The notes below the pieces were generated by a model. That model ran no database searches, had not been told where the DNA came from, and worked only from the letters and a program-made list of their open reading frames with translations. 64,000 nucleotides of DNA, taken from NCBI RefSeq assembly GCF_049243985.1, contig NC_135377.1, positions 65,544,145 to 65,608,144 on the forward strand. Reading direction: 5' to 3'. Below are positions 1 through 11,690 of the stretch, piece by piece (positions within the stretch are counted from its first letter, which is position 1; the number at the start of each line of letters is the position of its first letter). Origin of the DNA: Paroedura picta (taxonomy: Eukaryota > Chordata > Lepidosauria > Squamata > Gekkonidae). The position numbers and the translations under genes are program-made.

Positions 1-200
1 AGGATGGAATTTGAACTGGGTTCTCATAGTGCTGTTACAACTACACCGACTCTCTTAAGTCAGTTGGAATTCAGTGACACACATCTCAGTCTAGATGAGG
101 CTATGGCTTATAAAATACTTGAAAATCTTGTTGATGTAGGCTAAAAAACAATGCTTAGACTAGGTTTACATTTGGTGTCTGTCCTTTTCCCTCCCTGTAG
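1..200 (+). other. DSP intron (3' part)
   Basis: Non-coding sequence ending in a pyrimidine-rich tract and the acceptor TGTAG at 196-200. No repeat or exon was recognised in it. Confidence 0.8.
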
Positions 201-299
201 GCTGCAGAGATTCATTCTCGGTACGTTGAGCTTCTGACAAGATCGGGAGACTATTACAAGTTCCTGAGTGAAATGCTGAAGAACATGGAGGATTTAAAG
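201..299 (+). CDS. DSP: DSP exon, end of plakin domain (33 codons)
   Basis: The 99-bp exon lies between acceptor TGTAG (196-200) and donor AAG|GTAATC (299/300). It encodes 33 residues beginning [19 protein letters not shown], nearly identical to the human segment just before the rod exon. Phase 0 on both sides. It corresponds to the exon before the giant rod exon in human DSP. Confidence 0.97.
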
Positions 300-3200
300 G
301 TAATCTATCTCTTTCCAGCTTCAGAAGATTTTTCCTATCACAACTTGCTTCCCATATTCATTGTTGCAGCTGTGCACTGTGTAATTGCTTCATTGCACAT
401 TGCCTAGATGTTTTAGAAGCTTCATAAATAAATAATACTTCCATAAAACAATAATAAATAACACTCAAAACGTTATCAGCGAGAACAGCCCCCCCCCCCC
501 AAGACTTTTCCAGCCTGGGGGTGGGCACCCTTGGAATTCTGACACAGCATGATGGGCCTGACCACAAAATGCCTGCTGCAGAATCTGATTTATTGCATGA
601 TGTGTGTAGTGTAGCCAGGAGATCTGAGGATTGTCTCGCAGCCCAGCAAGGGACGTTTGGAGGTGGTTTGCCCTTGCCTGCCCTCCATGTCATGCCCCCT
701 AGTGTCCCTTGGAGCAATTCAATATCCTAGTATGAAACTTCTTTTTTCCTTAGGCAGCTATCAAATGTTTGTTCCTCCCTCTGCCGTTTGATGTCCCATT
801 TAGGAAAAGTTGCATTAGATGATTTGGCCATGGGTGTGGATGGGCGTCTAGCTATTCCTGGTAGGATAGATGGGATTTTTCTTCTTGTACAAAGTTAGTG
901 CTGAGCATTTCTGGCAGCCGCTCCCAAAGGTTCAGAATTTCTCTACCTGGTTTTGTAGAGCAGATTCTGAATTGGCTCAGCACCCAGGAACAAGCATCAA
1001 GGATATCTTTCAGCCATGTGAAGCCGCCACAATGAAGACAAAGCATGTGCAAAGTTCATTTTTCTCAGTCCTGAAGAACTGCCAAACTAATCTCTGTATA
1101 TCAGCAATTTGCAGCACACTGAATCCAGTATGAAGTGTATAGTTTCCTGGACAGTGTGATTTGTAGCACCTTTGTTCTTTGTCTCCATCTCCTTTTTTGG
1201 GGGAGCAGGGTAGAAATGAGCTCTTGTTCACTAGTAGAAACTGACTGTCTTTGGTTGGTGGTGTTTATGTTCTTTGCCATCTGTTACCAGTTTAGCCATA
1301 ATATACATATAGCATGTTTCTGAATATCAAATTAAGACATGTAAACTAGGGTTTAACTTAATCTTGGGTTTGTCACTAATTCTGTTTTCTGCGCCAGGAC
1401 ATAGATCCTGAACACATGGGTTACAATACATGCTTACAGATACAGTAAATTATTCCTATTGTATAGGAGCCATTGTGCCCAGAATTAAAACATATTAAAC
1501 ATTGTGCTTGAACAGTAAGATCTATTCTTTTATGATTAAACATGAGAGCGTGAAGATGACTTAATAAATCATGAAAACGCAATTCCTCTTTCACTCTCTG
1601 CTTTAAATGGCACATTGTATTTTACATGGTGGTCAAAATGTCATCTCATATAATGTTGCCTCTCCCTTCTACAGATGAAAAGCACCAAAATAGAACTCCT
1701 GGAAGAAGAGCTCCGATTGGCCCGAGATGCCAATTCTGACAACAGCAACAAGCACAAATTCCTGGAGCAAAACCTACAGAAATACCAGGTGGATTGTTCC
1801 CAACTGAAAGCCAAACTCATGAGTTTGGAAGAACTGAAGAGGCAAGCTGAGATGGACGGCAGTTCTACCAAGCAAAACCTGGACAAATGCTATGCTCAAA
1901 TCAAAGACCTCAACGACAGGATAACAAGGCTGACTTACGAGATCGAAGATGAGAAGAGGAAAAGGAAGCTTCTGGAAGACAGATATGAGCAGCAGAAATC
2001 CGACTTTGACCAGCTGCAGAAGACAAGGCAGAATGAGAAGGAAACTCTTGGTTGGCAAAAGATAGAATCTGAGAAAATCGTCAAGGAGAAAGAGTACGAG
2101 ATAGAAAGGTTAAGGGTTCTTCTTCAAGACGAGGGGACACGGAAGAGGGAATATGAGAATGAGCTGGCTAAGGTAAGAAACCACTTTAATGAGGAGATGA
2201 GTAATGTAAAGAACAAGTATGAAACAGAGATTAACATTAAGAAGACCACAATCCAGCAAATAGCATCCCAGAAAGAGGAGGATGCAAAGGGCCTCCGAGT
2301 CCAGATCGATAGACTGCAGAGGGAGAACAGAGACCTGAAGGATGAGATTGTCAGGCTCAACGACGCCATTTTGGAAACAACAGAACAACGGAGGAGGGCG
2401 GAAGAAAATGCTCTTCAGCAGAAAGCCTGTGGCACAGAAGTGGCCCAACATAAGCAGCAGCTGGAGCTGGAGCTAAAGCAGGTCCTTCAACTGCGCAATG
2501 AGGACAACGCGAGGTACAAGCAGGCGCTTGAAGATGCCGCTATGACCATCCAGGACAAAACCAAGGAGCTCGAAAGGCTAAAGATTCAACTGCAAGAAGA
2601 GGCTAAGGGCCGATGGGAACTTGAGAATGAACTGGCTAAGGTAAGGAACAGTTATGATGAGGAAATGATTAGCTTAAAGAACAAGTATGAGACTGAGATT
2701 AATATCACAAAGACCACAATAAATCAGGTGACCGTACAAAAGGAAGAGGAAACCGGTAGTTACCGGGCTCAACTCGACAACCTTGTGAGAGAAAATAGGA
2801 GCTTGTGTGAGGAAATTAGGAGACTGAAGAACTTGTTAAGTCAGACCACAGAGAACCTTAGGCAAGCGGAAGAAAGTATTCAGCAGCAGAAAGCCGTTGG
2901 CTCAGAGATCTCCCAAAAGAAACAGCACCTGGAGATTGAGTTAAAGCAGACTGTTCAAAAGTACTCGGAAGAGACCATACGGTACAAGCAGTCTGTGGAC
3001 GATGCGGGAAAAACAATCAAGGAGAAAAACAAAGAGATTGAAAAGCTGAGAAAGATGTTGGAAGCAGAAACGAACCAGAGGAAATCCATGGAGGAAGAAA
3101 ATATCCGGTTGCAGAGAATCCAGTTTGACCTGGAGAAAGTCAACATCAATGCAACTGAGACCATCAGCAGACTTAAAATTCAAGAGCAGGAGCTGGGGCG

Positions 3201-6200
3201 CCTCAAAAGCGAGTATGAAAGATTGGCGCAAGAGAAGAAAGGGAAGGAGCAAGAAAACACCCGGCTCCAGAGCACCATGAAAGAACTGAAGCACCAGAAG
3301 AGCAAGCTGGAGGAGGAGCTTAGCAGGCAGTCTAGAGCCATAAACGAAGAGATCTCCAAGCGGAAAAAACTAGAAGAGGAGTTAGAATCCATGAGGCGGT
3401 CCTACAGAGAGCAAGCCGTTAAAATCACCAACCTCACCCAGCAGATAGAGGAGGTCTCGATTGTCAAGAAAAGGAGCGAAGATGACCTGAAGCACCAACG
3501 AGAGGTGCTGGATAGCCACATGAGAGATAAGCAGCGGTGCATGGAGGAGATCAGGAAGTACACTTCGGAGATCGAAGCCTTGCGCCGCCAGCTCGTCCAA
3601 GAGCAGGACAATCTCAAGCAGGCCCACATCCGCAACGAGCACTTGCAGAAGCTGATTGAGGACAAGAGCAAGAACCTCAATGAATGCAAGATAGAAATCG
3701 AACGGCTTCAGTCTCTCACGGAGAACCTGACCAAAGAGCACCTGATGTTAGAGGAGGAGTTGCGCAATTTGAGATTGGAGTACGATGAGCTGAGGAGGGG
3801 CAGAAGTGAAGTGGATGAGGAAAAAAATGTCACAATTATTGAACTAAAGAGTCAGCTACAGACAAGCAGCAAGCATACCCTGGAACTCCAGGGTCTGATA
3901 AATGGTTTACAGAAAGAAAGGGAAAATTTGAGACAGGAAATTGAAAAATGCCAAAAGCAGGCTTTGGAGGTATTCACAAATATTTGATTGCAACCTTACT
4001 CTCCCTCTCCACCCCCCCATAATTTAACACCAAATGCATTTTCAGTCAAATTAACACACACTAAATAAATCAACATGAATTTTTAGCTCCGTCATTTCCC
4101 CCTTATGATTTGACCTTCTTGGCCCCTTCTGCAGACTGTACGTACTACAAGCTAGGGTAAAGACACTATATAGCCCATTAAACCAGGCAGCTGAGCATAT
4201 GAGGGATTCCTGGTGTCCAATCCTCACTCCTCCCTCTCCATTTTGCATTCTGATGTATGGTGGAGGGAGGAACATGTGCCACGCTTTAGCTTTTATTGGG
4301 GTTAAAACTCCTTGGGCACTGTTTAAACCGACACATTTTAGAGCAGCCCAAAGGCTCCCCTGTGAAACATTAGCAATCCTTAGAAAGGAACCATTTAAAA
4401 GGCAGAGATAGATTGATTGGCTACCCATAACATCCGTGAACTGCTTTTGCGAGACTGGACGACCAGGCCAGGGTCCAAAACCTGCCTTAATGCCCTGTGT
4501 CTTCCCCAAAGGGAGATTTACACTGAAAATTACCTATCTAATGGCTCACCCTGGTGGGATGTACAATATGTGACTCATGACGTTACATATTGAGGAAAGT
4601 CCTCTGCTTCTTCCAAAGACACTATTATCTTACAGGGTATTATGTGCGTATACTATATGTATATACACTTACCCTTAAGTATGTATATACATATGTATAC
4701 ATAATTATATTGGGGGGAGAGATATTTATGGTGCTTGTTATTGATGTTTATGTATGTATATATACCTATATATTTTATATATATGTACAAGTATACATAG
4801 TTATGTTGATGTTCTGTAGTTGCTATAGAGAACATGCCTTTTTATGTGGAAGAAACAGGCCTCAATCCAACACAGGGAGCTAGACTGTCCAATGGAAATC
4901 AGTGAGCTTAGTTGCATGTAACTCTTGTTAGATTGTGGCCAGTGGGAGTCTTGAAGTGAAATGATCTTCTCTTTCTAGCTTTATCCCTGCTTTGCTTTTC
5001 TGATGTCAACTCCAATTCTAAACTTTGTATCAGCATAGGAATCTGCCTGGTCCATCTAGCTCAGCACTGTCTAATTTGACTGGCAGTAGCACTCCATGCT
5101 CTTAAAGAAGGGCCTCCCCCCAAAATCTACCCTCTGAGATCCTTCACCTGGAAATACTGGGGAGTGAAACTGGGACCTTCTGCAGGACCTTCTCTTTGAC
5201 TGCGGTCCCTTCCCTGTGTCTCTATAACACCAGTGTTGACTGGGATATTAATGAGAATAAGCCAGTAAATATGGTTCAACTAATTCATTTCGCAGTGTAT
5301 TGAAAGCAATGGAGGGTGTGCCTTAGTTGTGTTTGCTGAGCTGCATTGTTTTGCTGGTGCAATAAGTCTTAGAATTGGTCCTGAAATATTTTCTCCAACG
5401 TGTATCTATTTACCGTCCTAACCACTGTCTCCCTCATCATACCACACACACACACCATATACACATTCTGCATTCATTCCAGTTAGTTATACAGATCAAT
5501 GACGAAGATTCTTTTTCCTGATGGTTGGGTGCCTGAATCATAATGACATTCACAAAATTCAGACCACATGAAATTATGGCATCAAAAATATGGCCCTCTG
5601 TTTTTATTGGTCTGTTTATATCCATTTAAATTCAGCCCAGGCTGGCCTGAAGTTCATTTTATGTTTCGCAGGCTTTCCGGCACTGTGCTAAATAGTTACA
5701 GGCTCCTTGGTCTGTTGAAGTCAGTTGGCTTAGTCAAGAGTAACTGTGTTAGAATAAATCTACCGACAAAGATTCTCGCCCCTATGTGGATGAGAATCCT
5801 TGTTCCCTGGCCCCTCCTTCCTCCCCCCTCCCCCACCACCTCTCCACTTGTTGGCTGGGCATAGCAGAGGTGAGGCCAGCCCCGTAATGCAACACGCTGT
5901 GCTTTGTTGTGCTGGCCCCACCCCCACCAGTCTTCGGAGACTGCCTCTGCTCTCTGGAGGGCGGGAGCATCTCGGAAGACTGGCAGCGGTGATGATGCCA
6001 GAGCATTGAGCATGCCTCAGTGCTCTGGCGCCACTGTCCCTGTCCATCTGCTGGCATGGTCCCTGAGGGTGGGACTCTACAGACATGATGTCCGTAGACT
6101 TCCATTTGGGGGATTGTGCCAGTAGATGATAGTATGATGGTAGTATGATTATTATCATCATCCCATCCTTTCTCTTTGGATTCAGGGCAGGGTATATCAC

Positions 6201-6774
6201 AGTAAATCATACAGAATAAGAATTTTTTAAACACACACACACACACATATATATAATTGTATATTATTTATTTTGTATATATATGCAAAATAAATAATGA
6301 TATACAATAAATAATTTAAAACCCCAAACATCTAAAAACAGTCCCCTCCTTCATTGCTTATTCTAAATTTCAGAGGCAAGGAAGGAGAGAGGGGGAAGAG
6401 GAGTCTTACTGGCCCCAGAGGATGTGCATGGTTAGGGGGTCAGCTCAATTCAGTGATGTTTTAGGCCTCGACCAGGTCTGGTAGATGAATGCCCTGGCAA
6501 GAAAACAGAAACAAATTCCATGCATGGCCTGCCACAGTTCCTGGCAAGCAACTTGCCACATCCCCATAGCATAAATTCTCATATGGTGCAAAGTCAGCCC
6601 AGTGCCTGTTTCAGCCATATGAAATTATTCTTCATTTATTTATTGGAAGACATCTGCATGCTATGCTTTCTAGAGATTGGCTACCAAGGTGACTGTAATG
6701 AACATAAAAAACTGAAACTAAGAAGCAAAGTGCAACAACAAAAACCTAGTTTACATTGAAACACAAAAACTCTC

Positions 6775-6841
<67 letters not shown>

Positions 6842-9800
6842 GTTGGCTGGAGGGGGGGGTGACTTGGCACCAAACGTTTGGCAAGTCGGGTGCAGCAGAA
6901 GGTTTCCGGGAGGAAGTTCCAGAGTTGAGGCACCACAGGAGCGGAGACCCTGTCCCTTTCAGCCCCCTTTCTAGCTCCAGAAAGCAGGAGCGAACATACA
7001 CACGCTCACGCACACACACTCCCCCTCTGAATCTGACCCTACCTGATGGACAGGCTCATATAAGAGCAGTCCTGAAGTAACTCTGCAACCATCTTCCATT
7101 ACCTCAGTCCTGACTATTTAGTGCTATAAGAGCGCTTTGAATTGTCCCGCCAGGAATGAGAACCAGGGGAGTGCTTTTTAAATTAGGAGCTGCGTTCCCC
7201 GCAGCAGTTGGCACTCTCGCTGCTGTGTTTTGTGCCAACTGAAGCCTTCAATTTTCAGAGGCCACCTATGTGTAGAGTGCAGTCTCATGATCTAATGTGG
7301 CACTGCAAACACACCAAAAAATCTACTTAATATTAACTAGGAGCACATGCAGATCAAATTCTCCATTGAGATGAATGAAGAGTTCTGTGCGTCCATCAAA
7401 TCCCACATGCTCCCTTGCCTATAAGAGCTCTAGTGGTGGGTGCTGTTCTGAAATTTCTGATTTATTTCTGCCCAAGTCTTTCAACTGATATTTCTTTATT
7501 CAGCATATATTTCACTCCTCCTGATGGACCCAGGGTTTTGTCCAAAGAAACATGTACTAATAACAGGACATGTTTTAGAACTGTCTCCTTACCTATGAAA
7601 TAAAATGGAGGAGAACAACTTTAGCTGCTTTGGATCCCCATTGGGGAGAAGGGCAGGGCACGAATGAAGTAAAATTAATAGATTACACATTAAAACATCC
7701 AAAATTGTTTCCATAGTAGTGTACTAACTACTCAGACCTGCAGTTAGCCTGTGCCTTTATGGGACAGATGGCATGATAGAGAATGAATAGAGACTGGTTA
7801 GACACTGAAATAGAAAACTAACTTTCCCCATGTTTATTTCCTTTATTGCACAGTCGTCCCATAGGATTCAAGAATCCAAAACCCAATGCAATCATGTAAT
7901 GCAAGAGCGAGAAGCATTGCTGATTAAAATAAACGCCCTGGAACAAGACAAAGCACGGCTGCTGAGGCTGGAAGAGGATCTGAACCGCACTAAAGGAACA
8001 CTAGAATCGGAATCCCGCTTGAAAATTAGGCTGGAGAGTGAGAAGCAGCAGATCCTGAATGACCTAAACCAGTGGAAGAGCCAGTATTCCCGGAAAGAAG
8101 AGATGATCAGGAAGATCGAATCCGAGCGCGACAAGAGCGAGAGGGAGAAGAGTGCCTTGCTGATGGAAATTGAGAGGTTGCAGGCAGACATTAAGAGGAT
8201 TGAAGAAAGGTACCGGAGTAGGTTAGAGGAGACGAGCAGGAAGAGCCAGTCAGAGATGGATTCGGAGCGCCTCAGACTGCAGAGAGAGATTGAGAAGCTT
8301 AAGCAGCGTCCCTACGGGGCCCACAGAGGCACCCAGACTGAAGAAGATTTCGTTATCGATCCTTCCAAACTGCTTTTCAACGGCCTTCGGAAAAAAATCA
8401 CTGCCGTCCAGCTGTATGAATGCCAGCTGATAGACAAAAGCACCCTGGATAAGCTGCTAAGGGGGCAGAAGTCAGTGGAGGAGGTTGCGGCAGATCTGGA
8501 GCCCTACCTTAGAGGAGCCGGGGCTATAGCTGGGGCCTCTCTCAGTCCCAAGGACAAGTACTCTCTAGTGGAGGCAAAGCGGAAGCAGCTCCTTACACCA
8601 GAAAACACCGTCCTGCTGTTGGAAGCCCAAGCAGCCACTGGAGGCGTGATTGACCCCCATCGGAATGACTTGTTGAGTGTGGATAGTGCCATCGCTCGTG
8701 ACCTGATCGATTTTGATGATAGGGAGCAAATCTACGCTGCTGAGAAAGCAGTCACTGGGTTTAAAGACCCGTTCTCAGGGAAAACCGTGCCTGTATCAGA
8801 AGCCATCAAGAAAAATCTGATTGACAGGGAAACGGGTATGCGCCTGCTTGAGGCCCAGTTGGCCGTGGGAGGGTTTGTTGACCCCATCAACAGTGTCTTC
8901 CTGCCGAAAGATATTGCTGTATCCCGTGGGCTGGTCGACCGAGACCTCTTCAGAGTTCTGAATACTCAAAGCTCAGCCAAGAACTTCATTGATCCGGTCA
9001 CCAAGAAGGCCATCAGTTACATGCAGCTGAGGGACAAATGTAGAATTGAACCGCACACTGGTTTACTCCTCCTCCCGGTGCAGAAGAGAAGCATGTCATT
9101 CCAAGGGATCCGCCAGCAGGTCACAATCACTGAATTAGTCAACTCCGGTATCATTCGGGAATCGACAGCGAATGATCTTGAAACGGGGGTGATCACCGTT
9201 GAAGAAGTCACTGACCGAATTAAGGATTTCCTTCAGGGCTCCAGTTGCATAGCTGGCATCTACAATGAGGCCACCAGAGAGAAGCTGGGTATTTATCAGG
9301 CCATGAAGATCGGTCTGGTCAGGCCAGGGACAGCCCTCGAGCTTCTAGAAGCTCAGGCAGCCACTGGGTTCATTGTTGACCCTGTTAGCAATTCAAGGCT
9401 CACAGTGGAAGATGCTTATAAGAGAGGCCTGGTTGGGATAGAGTTCAAAGAGAAACTCCTGTCGGCTGAAAGGGCAGTGACTGGATACAAAGACCCCGAA
9501 ACAGGAAACATCATCTCCTTGTTCCAAGCCATGAACAAAGAACTCATTGAGAAAGGTCACGGCATCCGACTACTGGAAGCCCAGATAGCCACTGGTGGGA
9601 TCATTGACCCCAAGGAAAGTCATCGTTTGCCAGTCCAGACTGCGTACCAGCGTGGGTACTTCAACGAAGAGCTCAATGAAATCCTGCTGGATCCCAGTGA
9701 TGATACCAAAGGGTTTTTTGACCCTAACACAGAAGAAAACTTGACCTACCTGCAGTTAAAAGAAAGGTGTATAACTGACGAAGCAACTGGCCTTTGCCTT

Positions 9801-11033
9801 CTGCCCCTGAGAGAGAAGAAGAAAGTGGTGCAGACTTCCCAAAAGAATACCCTTCGCAAGCGCAGGGTGGTCATTGTGGATCCAGACACAAATAAGGAAA
9901 TGTCTGTCCAGCAAGCATATAATAAAGGTCTCATCGATTATGACACTTACCTGGAGCTTTCCGTCCAGGAATGTGAATGGGAAGAAATAACTATCACAGG
10001 GTCAGATGGAAGCACAAGAGTGGTCCTCGTTGACAGGAAAACAGGCAACCAGTATGACATTCAGGATGCCCTCGATAAAGGCTACGTTGACCGGAAGTTC
10101 TTTGACCAATACCGTTCTGGATCATTAAGCCTCACACAGTTTGCCGACATGATTGCCAGCCGAAATGGTGGCGACGAAGTCTTCAGGCATGAGTCTGTCA
10201 CCAGGTCTCCTACCGTCGTGAGTGTCAGAAGCTCCTCCACGGTGTTGAAGAGTGGCTCCTTTTCCGATTCCCTGGAGGAAACCACTCCCATCGCAGCCAT
10301 ATTTGACACCGAAAACTTGGAGAAGATTTCCATTTCAGAAGCGGTGCAACGGGGCATCGTCGATAGCATCACTGCTCAGCGCTTGCTTGAAGCTCAGGCC
10401 TGCACAGGGGGCATTGTGTGCCCTACCACGGGCCAGCGGCTTTCCCTTCAGGAAGCGGTCACCCAAGGCATCATCGACCATGAGATGGCCACGCGATTGA
10501 AGCCAGCTCAGAAAGCCTTCATCGGGTTCGAAGGGATCAAGGGCCGAAAGAGAATGTCAGCAGCGGAGGCGGTGAAGGAAAAATGGTTGCCGTATGAGGC
10601 TGGCCAACGCTTCCTCGAGTTTCAGTTCATCACCGGAGGCCTTGTGGATCCCGAAGTAGGTGGACGCATAAGTACGGAAGAAGCTATCAGAAAAGGATTG
10701 ATCGATGGCCGAACTGCCCAGAGATTGCAAGACACCAGCAGCTACACAAAGATTCTGACTTGTCCAAAAACAAAGCTGAAAATCTCCTACAAAGATGCAA
10801 TGAATCGCTCCATGGTTGAAGATAAAACTGGGCTTAGGCTATTAGAAGCCTCTTCCATTTCATCCAAAGGCATATCCAGCCCGTACAACGTCTCCTCGGC
10901 ACCAGGCTCCCGTTCCGGCTCCCGCTCGGGATCCCGCAGTGGATCGAGGAGGGGAAGTTTTGATGCAGCCACAAATACGTCCTATTCTTATTCCTATACA
11001 ACCATCAGCAGCAGCAGCTCCCTTGGGCGCTAG
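201..11033 (+). CDS. DSP: Desmoplakin, C-terminal part of the gene (three exons)
   Basis: Desmoplakin is the plakin linker that ties intermediate filaments to the desmosome plaque through plakoglobin and plakophilin. The visible coding parts are 201-299, 1675-3969 and 7854-11033, all joining in phase 0. They give the last part of the plakin end, the coiled-coil rod and the C-terminal plakin-repeat domains, about 1857 codons. Long stretches match human DSP as I remember it, for example [45 protein letters not shown] and SRRGSFDA. No stop or frame break is seen, so the gene looks intact. The 5' exons (head, spectrin repeats) are upstream of the window. The call is very secure. Confidence 0.98.
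300..1674 (+). other. DSP intron before the rod exon
   Basis: Intron of 1375 bp, GT at 300-301 and ACAG at 1671-1674. It carries a C10 run near 490, a SINE-body fragment around 545-715, and otherwise unremarkable AT-rich sequence. Short open frames here show no family resemblance. Confidence 0.85.
545..715 (-). repeat. SINE-body fragment shared with 24,330-24,480
   Basis: The words GTGTAGCCAGGAGA, CAGCAAGGGACGTTTGG and GTGGTTTGCCCTTGCC recur, slightly diverged, at 24,340-24,420, where they adjoin a 5S-rRNA-like segment. This copy lacks the clear 5S part. Seen by eye only. Confidence 0.45.
1675..3969 (+). CDS. DSP: DSP giant rod exon (765 codons, coiled coil)
   Basis: This exon encodes the whole alpha-helical rod that makes desmoplakin a parallel dimer. 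It opens with [20 protein letters not shown] and ends QKQALE before donor GAG|GTATTC (3969/3970). Heptad-rich, Glu/Lys/Arg/Gln-rich sequence runs throughout with no proline-rich break. The true acceptor is ACAG at 1671-1674; the ATG at 1675 is internal methionine, not a start. An internal repeat is visible: [16 protein letters not shown] at about 2158-2240 recurs at 2626-2708, 468 bp (156 codons) apart, four times the 39-residue periodicity known for plakin rods. The 765-codon length agrees with the human exon as I recall it. Confidence 0.97.
2167..2178 (+). other. DSP: Predicted alternative 5' splice donor for DSPII
   Basis: CTAAG|GTAAGAA lies inside the rod exon, cut after 2172. It is in phase 0, so splicing to 7854 keeps frame and removes 2173-3969, exactly 1797 bp or 599 codons. 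That is the size difference between human DSPI (2871 aa) and DSPII (2272 aa). The match of consensus, frame and size makes this a strong inference. Confidence 0.9.
2635..2646 (+). other. DSP: Predicted alternative 5' splice donor for DSPIa
   Basis: CTAAG|GTAAGGA, cut after 2640, is also in phase 0. Use would remove 1329 bp or 443 codons, fitting the intermediate isoform DSPIa (about 2428 aa in human, from memory). It occupies the same place in the second copy of the internal rod repeat as the donor at 2172/2173. Confidence 0.8.
4620..4810. repeat. AT-rich tract with TATG/TATA motifs
   Basis: Simple-sequence-like run of TATGTATA and TATATA words. No TIRs or coding potential are seen. Confidence 0.6.
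5035..5195 (-). repeat. tRNA-derived SINE (third family), degraded
   Basis: Reverse-complement of the family seen at 28,780-28,970 and 39,745-39,925: GGTCCATCTAGCTCAG, then a block ending GAAACTGGGACCTTCTGCA, whose reverse complement gives a B-box-like tRNA motif. Diverged. Confidence 0.5.
6231..6308. repeat. CA run followed by AT-rich inverted repeat
   Basis: (CA)8 at 6231-6246 precedes an inverted repeat. The left arm is about 6256-6275 and the right arm about 6286-6308, with a 10-nt TATATATATG loop and one gap or mismatch region. It could form a cruciform. Confidence 0.7.
6775..6841. repeat. (AAT)n microsatellite, about 22 units
   Basis: Uninterrupted AAT triplets over 67 bp inside a DSP intron. 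Confidence 0.97.
6850..6990 (-). mobile_element. Probable L2-like LINE fragment
   Basis: Words such as GAAGTTCCAGAGTTGAGG and CACCACAGGAGCGGAGACC resemble the untranslated part of the L2-like element seen at 44,460-44,870. Short and diverged. Confidence 0.35.
7854..11033 (+). CDS. DSP: DSP last exon: end of rod, plakin-repeat domains A-C, GSR tail
   Basis: The exon begins after GCACAG (7848-7853) with SSHRIQESK and ends at TAG 11031-11033, 1059 codons. Its first 150 or so residues finish the coiled coil. PRYG-type linker [13 protein letters not shown] (about 8309) precedes plakin-repeat domain A (from about 8385, [16 protein letters not shown]). Domain B starts about 9107 ([12 protein letters not shown]). 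The basic linker [13 protein letters not shown] is at about 9845. Domain C starts about 10,285 ([18 protein letters not shown]). These repeats bind keratin, vimentin and desmin. The tail has three GSRS units then GSRRGSFDA; the serine of RRGSF corresponds to the human phosphosite that controls keratin binding. The exon is about 19 codons shorter than human, explained by a shorter loop after [11 protein letters not shown] and two fewer GSRS units. Confidence 0.98.
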   Translation, partial: SSHRIQESKTQCNHVMQEREALLIKINALEQDKARLLRLEEDLNRTKGTLESESRLKIRLESEKQQILNDLNQWKSQYSRKEEMIRKIESERDKSEREKSALLMEIERLQADIKRIEERYRSRLEETSRKSQSEMDSERLRLQREIEKLKQRPYGAHRGTQTEEDFVIDPSKLLFNGLRKKITAVQLYECQLIDKSTLDKLLRGQKSVEEVAADLEPYLRGAGAIAGASLSPKDKYSLVEAKRKQLLTPENTVLLLEAQAATGGVIDPHRNDLLSVDSAIARDLIDFDDREQIYAAEKAVTGFKDPFSGKTVPVSEAIKKNLIDRETGMRLLEAQLAVGGFVDPINSVFLPKDIAVSRGLVDRDLFRVLNTQSSAKNFIDPVTKKAISYMQLRDKCRIEPHTGLLLLPVQKRSMSFQGIRQQVTITELVNSGIIRESTANDLETGVITVEEVTDRIKDFLQGSSCIAGIYNEATREKLGIYQAMKIGLVRPGTALELLEAQAATGFIVDPVSNSRLTVEDAYKRGLVGIEFKEKLLSAERAVTGYKDPETGNIISLFQAMNKELIEKGHGIRLLEAQIATGGIIDPKESHRLPVQTAYQRGYFNEELNEILLDPSDDTKGFFDPNTEENLTYLQLKERCITDEATGLCLLPLREKKKVVQTSQKNTLRKRRVVIVDPDTNKEMSVQQAYNKGLIDYDTYLELSVQECEWEEITITGSDGSTRVVLVDRKTGNQYDIQDALDKGYVDRKFFDQYRSGSLSLTQFADMIASRNGGDEVFRHESVTRSPTVVSVRSSSTVLKSGSFSDSLEETTPIAAIFDTENLEKISISEAVQRGIVDSITAQRLLEAQACTGGIVCPTTGQRLSLQEAVTQGIIDHEMATRLKPAQKAFIGFEGIKGRKRMSAAEAVKEKWLPYEAGQRFLEFQFITGGLVDPEVGGRISTEEAIRKGLIDGRTAQRLQDTSSYTKILTCPKTKLKISYKDAMNRSMVEDKTGLRLLEASSISSKGISSPYNVSSAPGSRSGSRSGSRSGSRRGSFDAATNTSYSYSYTTISSSSSLGR

Positions 11034-11690
11034 AAATTTAAACCAGCACGCTTTCCTGAATTTTCACTTTCTCCTGTAGGAATCTCTTTTTTGTTTTAAG
11101 CAAGAAAATGATTGAAAACAAAGCTAAAAGGAACTGGTTGGTGGTAAACTTAGTACTGGCTGGGATGCAATAGCTAAGCTGCAGAGTAGAATCTGAACCC
11201 AGATGCAAGCTAAACAAAAAAAAATCCTTGCTGTTTCCCCCCCTCTATTTTTAAAACAATGTAATGTTTTGGGTGCAGACTTGTAAAGCCATGGTGATAT
11301 CAAGCAAAAAAAAAAAAAAGTGTAGTATCCTTCTTTAATGCATTTGGTTTTGCATCTTTCCTTTTCCCCTATGCATATGTTGTCCATTTCCTTCTGTTGG
11401 CCATGCTCGACTGCAAACTCTTAGCCCAAGTTGCTTGTCAGTTCCGTATCACTGTGTGGATGTTGCAGTGAATAACTAGGAAGATCTGTTATCTGCACTG
11501 CAGTTGCCCTGGGCTGTGTCCTCGGCTATCGCTTGATGGCTGAGGGAGGATGTACAAGATTGTCCTTTCCCTTTGCAATGGCCAATCATTTCTATCCATT
11601 TTTGCTTGCTTATTCTTTGTGTAACAAAGTACAGGCCTGACAGCATAACATTTACTATTCTGGCAATAAAATTTTAAACATCCTTTGAAA
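11034..11690 (+). other. DSP: DSP 3' untranslated region
   Basis: Follows the stop codon and ends near the AATAAA at 11,665-11,670. It includes an A12 run near 11,308. No open frame of interest. The end point is inferred from the poly(A) signal only. Confidence 0.7.
11665..11670 (+). terminator. DSP: DSP polyadenylation signal AATAAA
   Basis: Canonical hexamer in TGGCAATAAAATTTT, about 630 bp past the stop. Cleavage is expected 10-30 bp downstream. Confidence 0.75.

Larger units (their letters stand above)
3970..7853 (+). other. DSP intron between rod exon and last exon
   Basis: Intron of about 3.9 kb from GTATTC to GCACAG (7848-7853). It contains an AT-rich tract (4620-4810), a tRNA-SINE fragment (5035-5195), a CA run with an AT hairpin (6230-6310), an AAT microsatellite (6775-6841), a probable L2-like fragment (6850-6990) and an L2-type 3' tail near 7625-7680. 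No exon was found. Confidence 0.85.

Noticed and set aside
1774-3741. Several long - strand open frames opposite the DSP rod exon
   Set aside because: Shadows of a coiled-coil coding exon with strong codon bias; no similarity to any family.
5695-6250. Overlapping - strand frames of 105-154 residues
   Set aside because: Low-complexity, composition-driven; no recognisable motif, no splice context.
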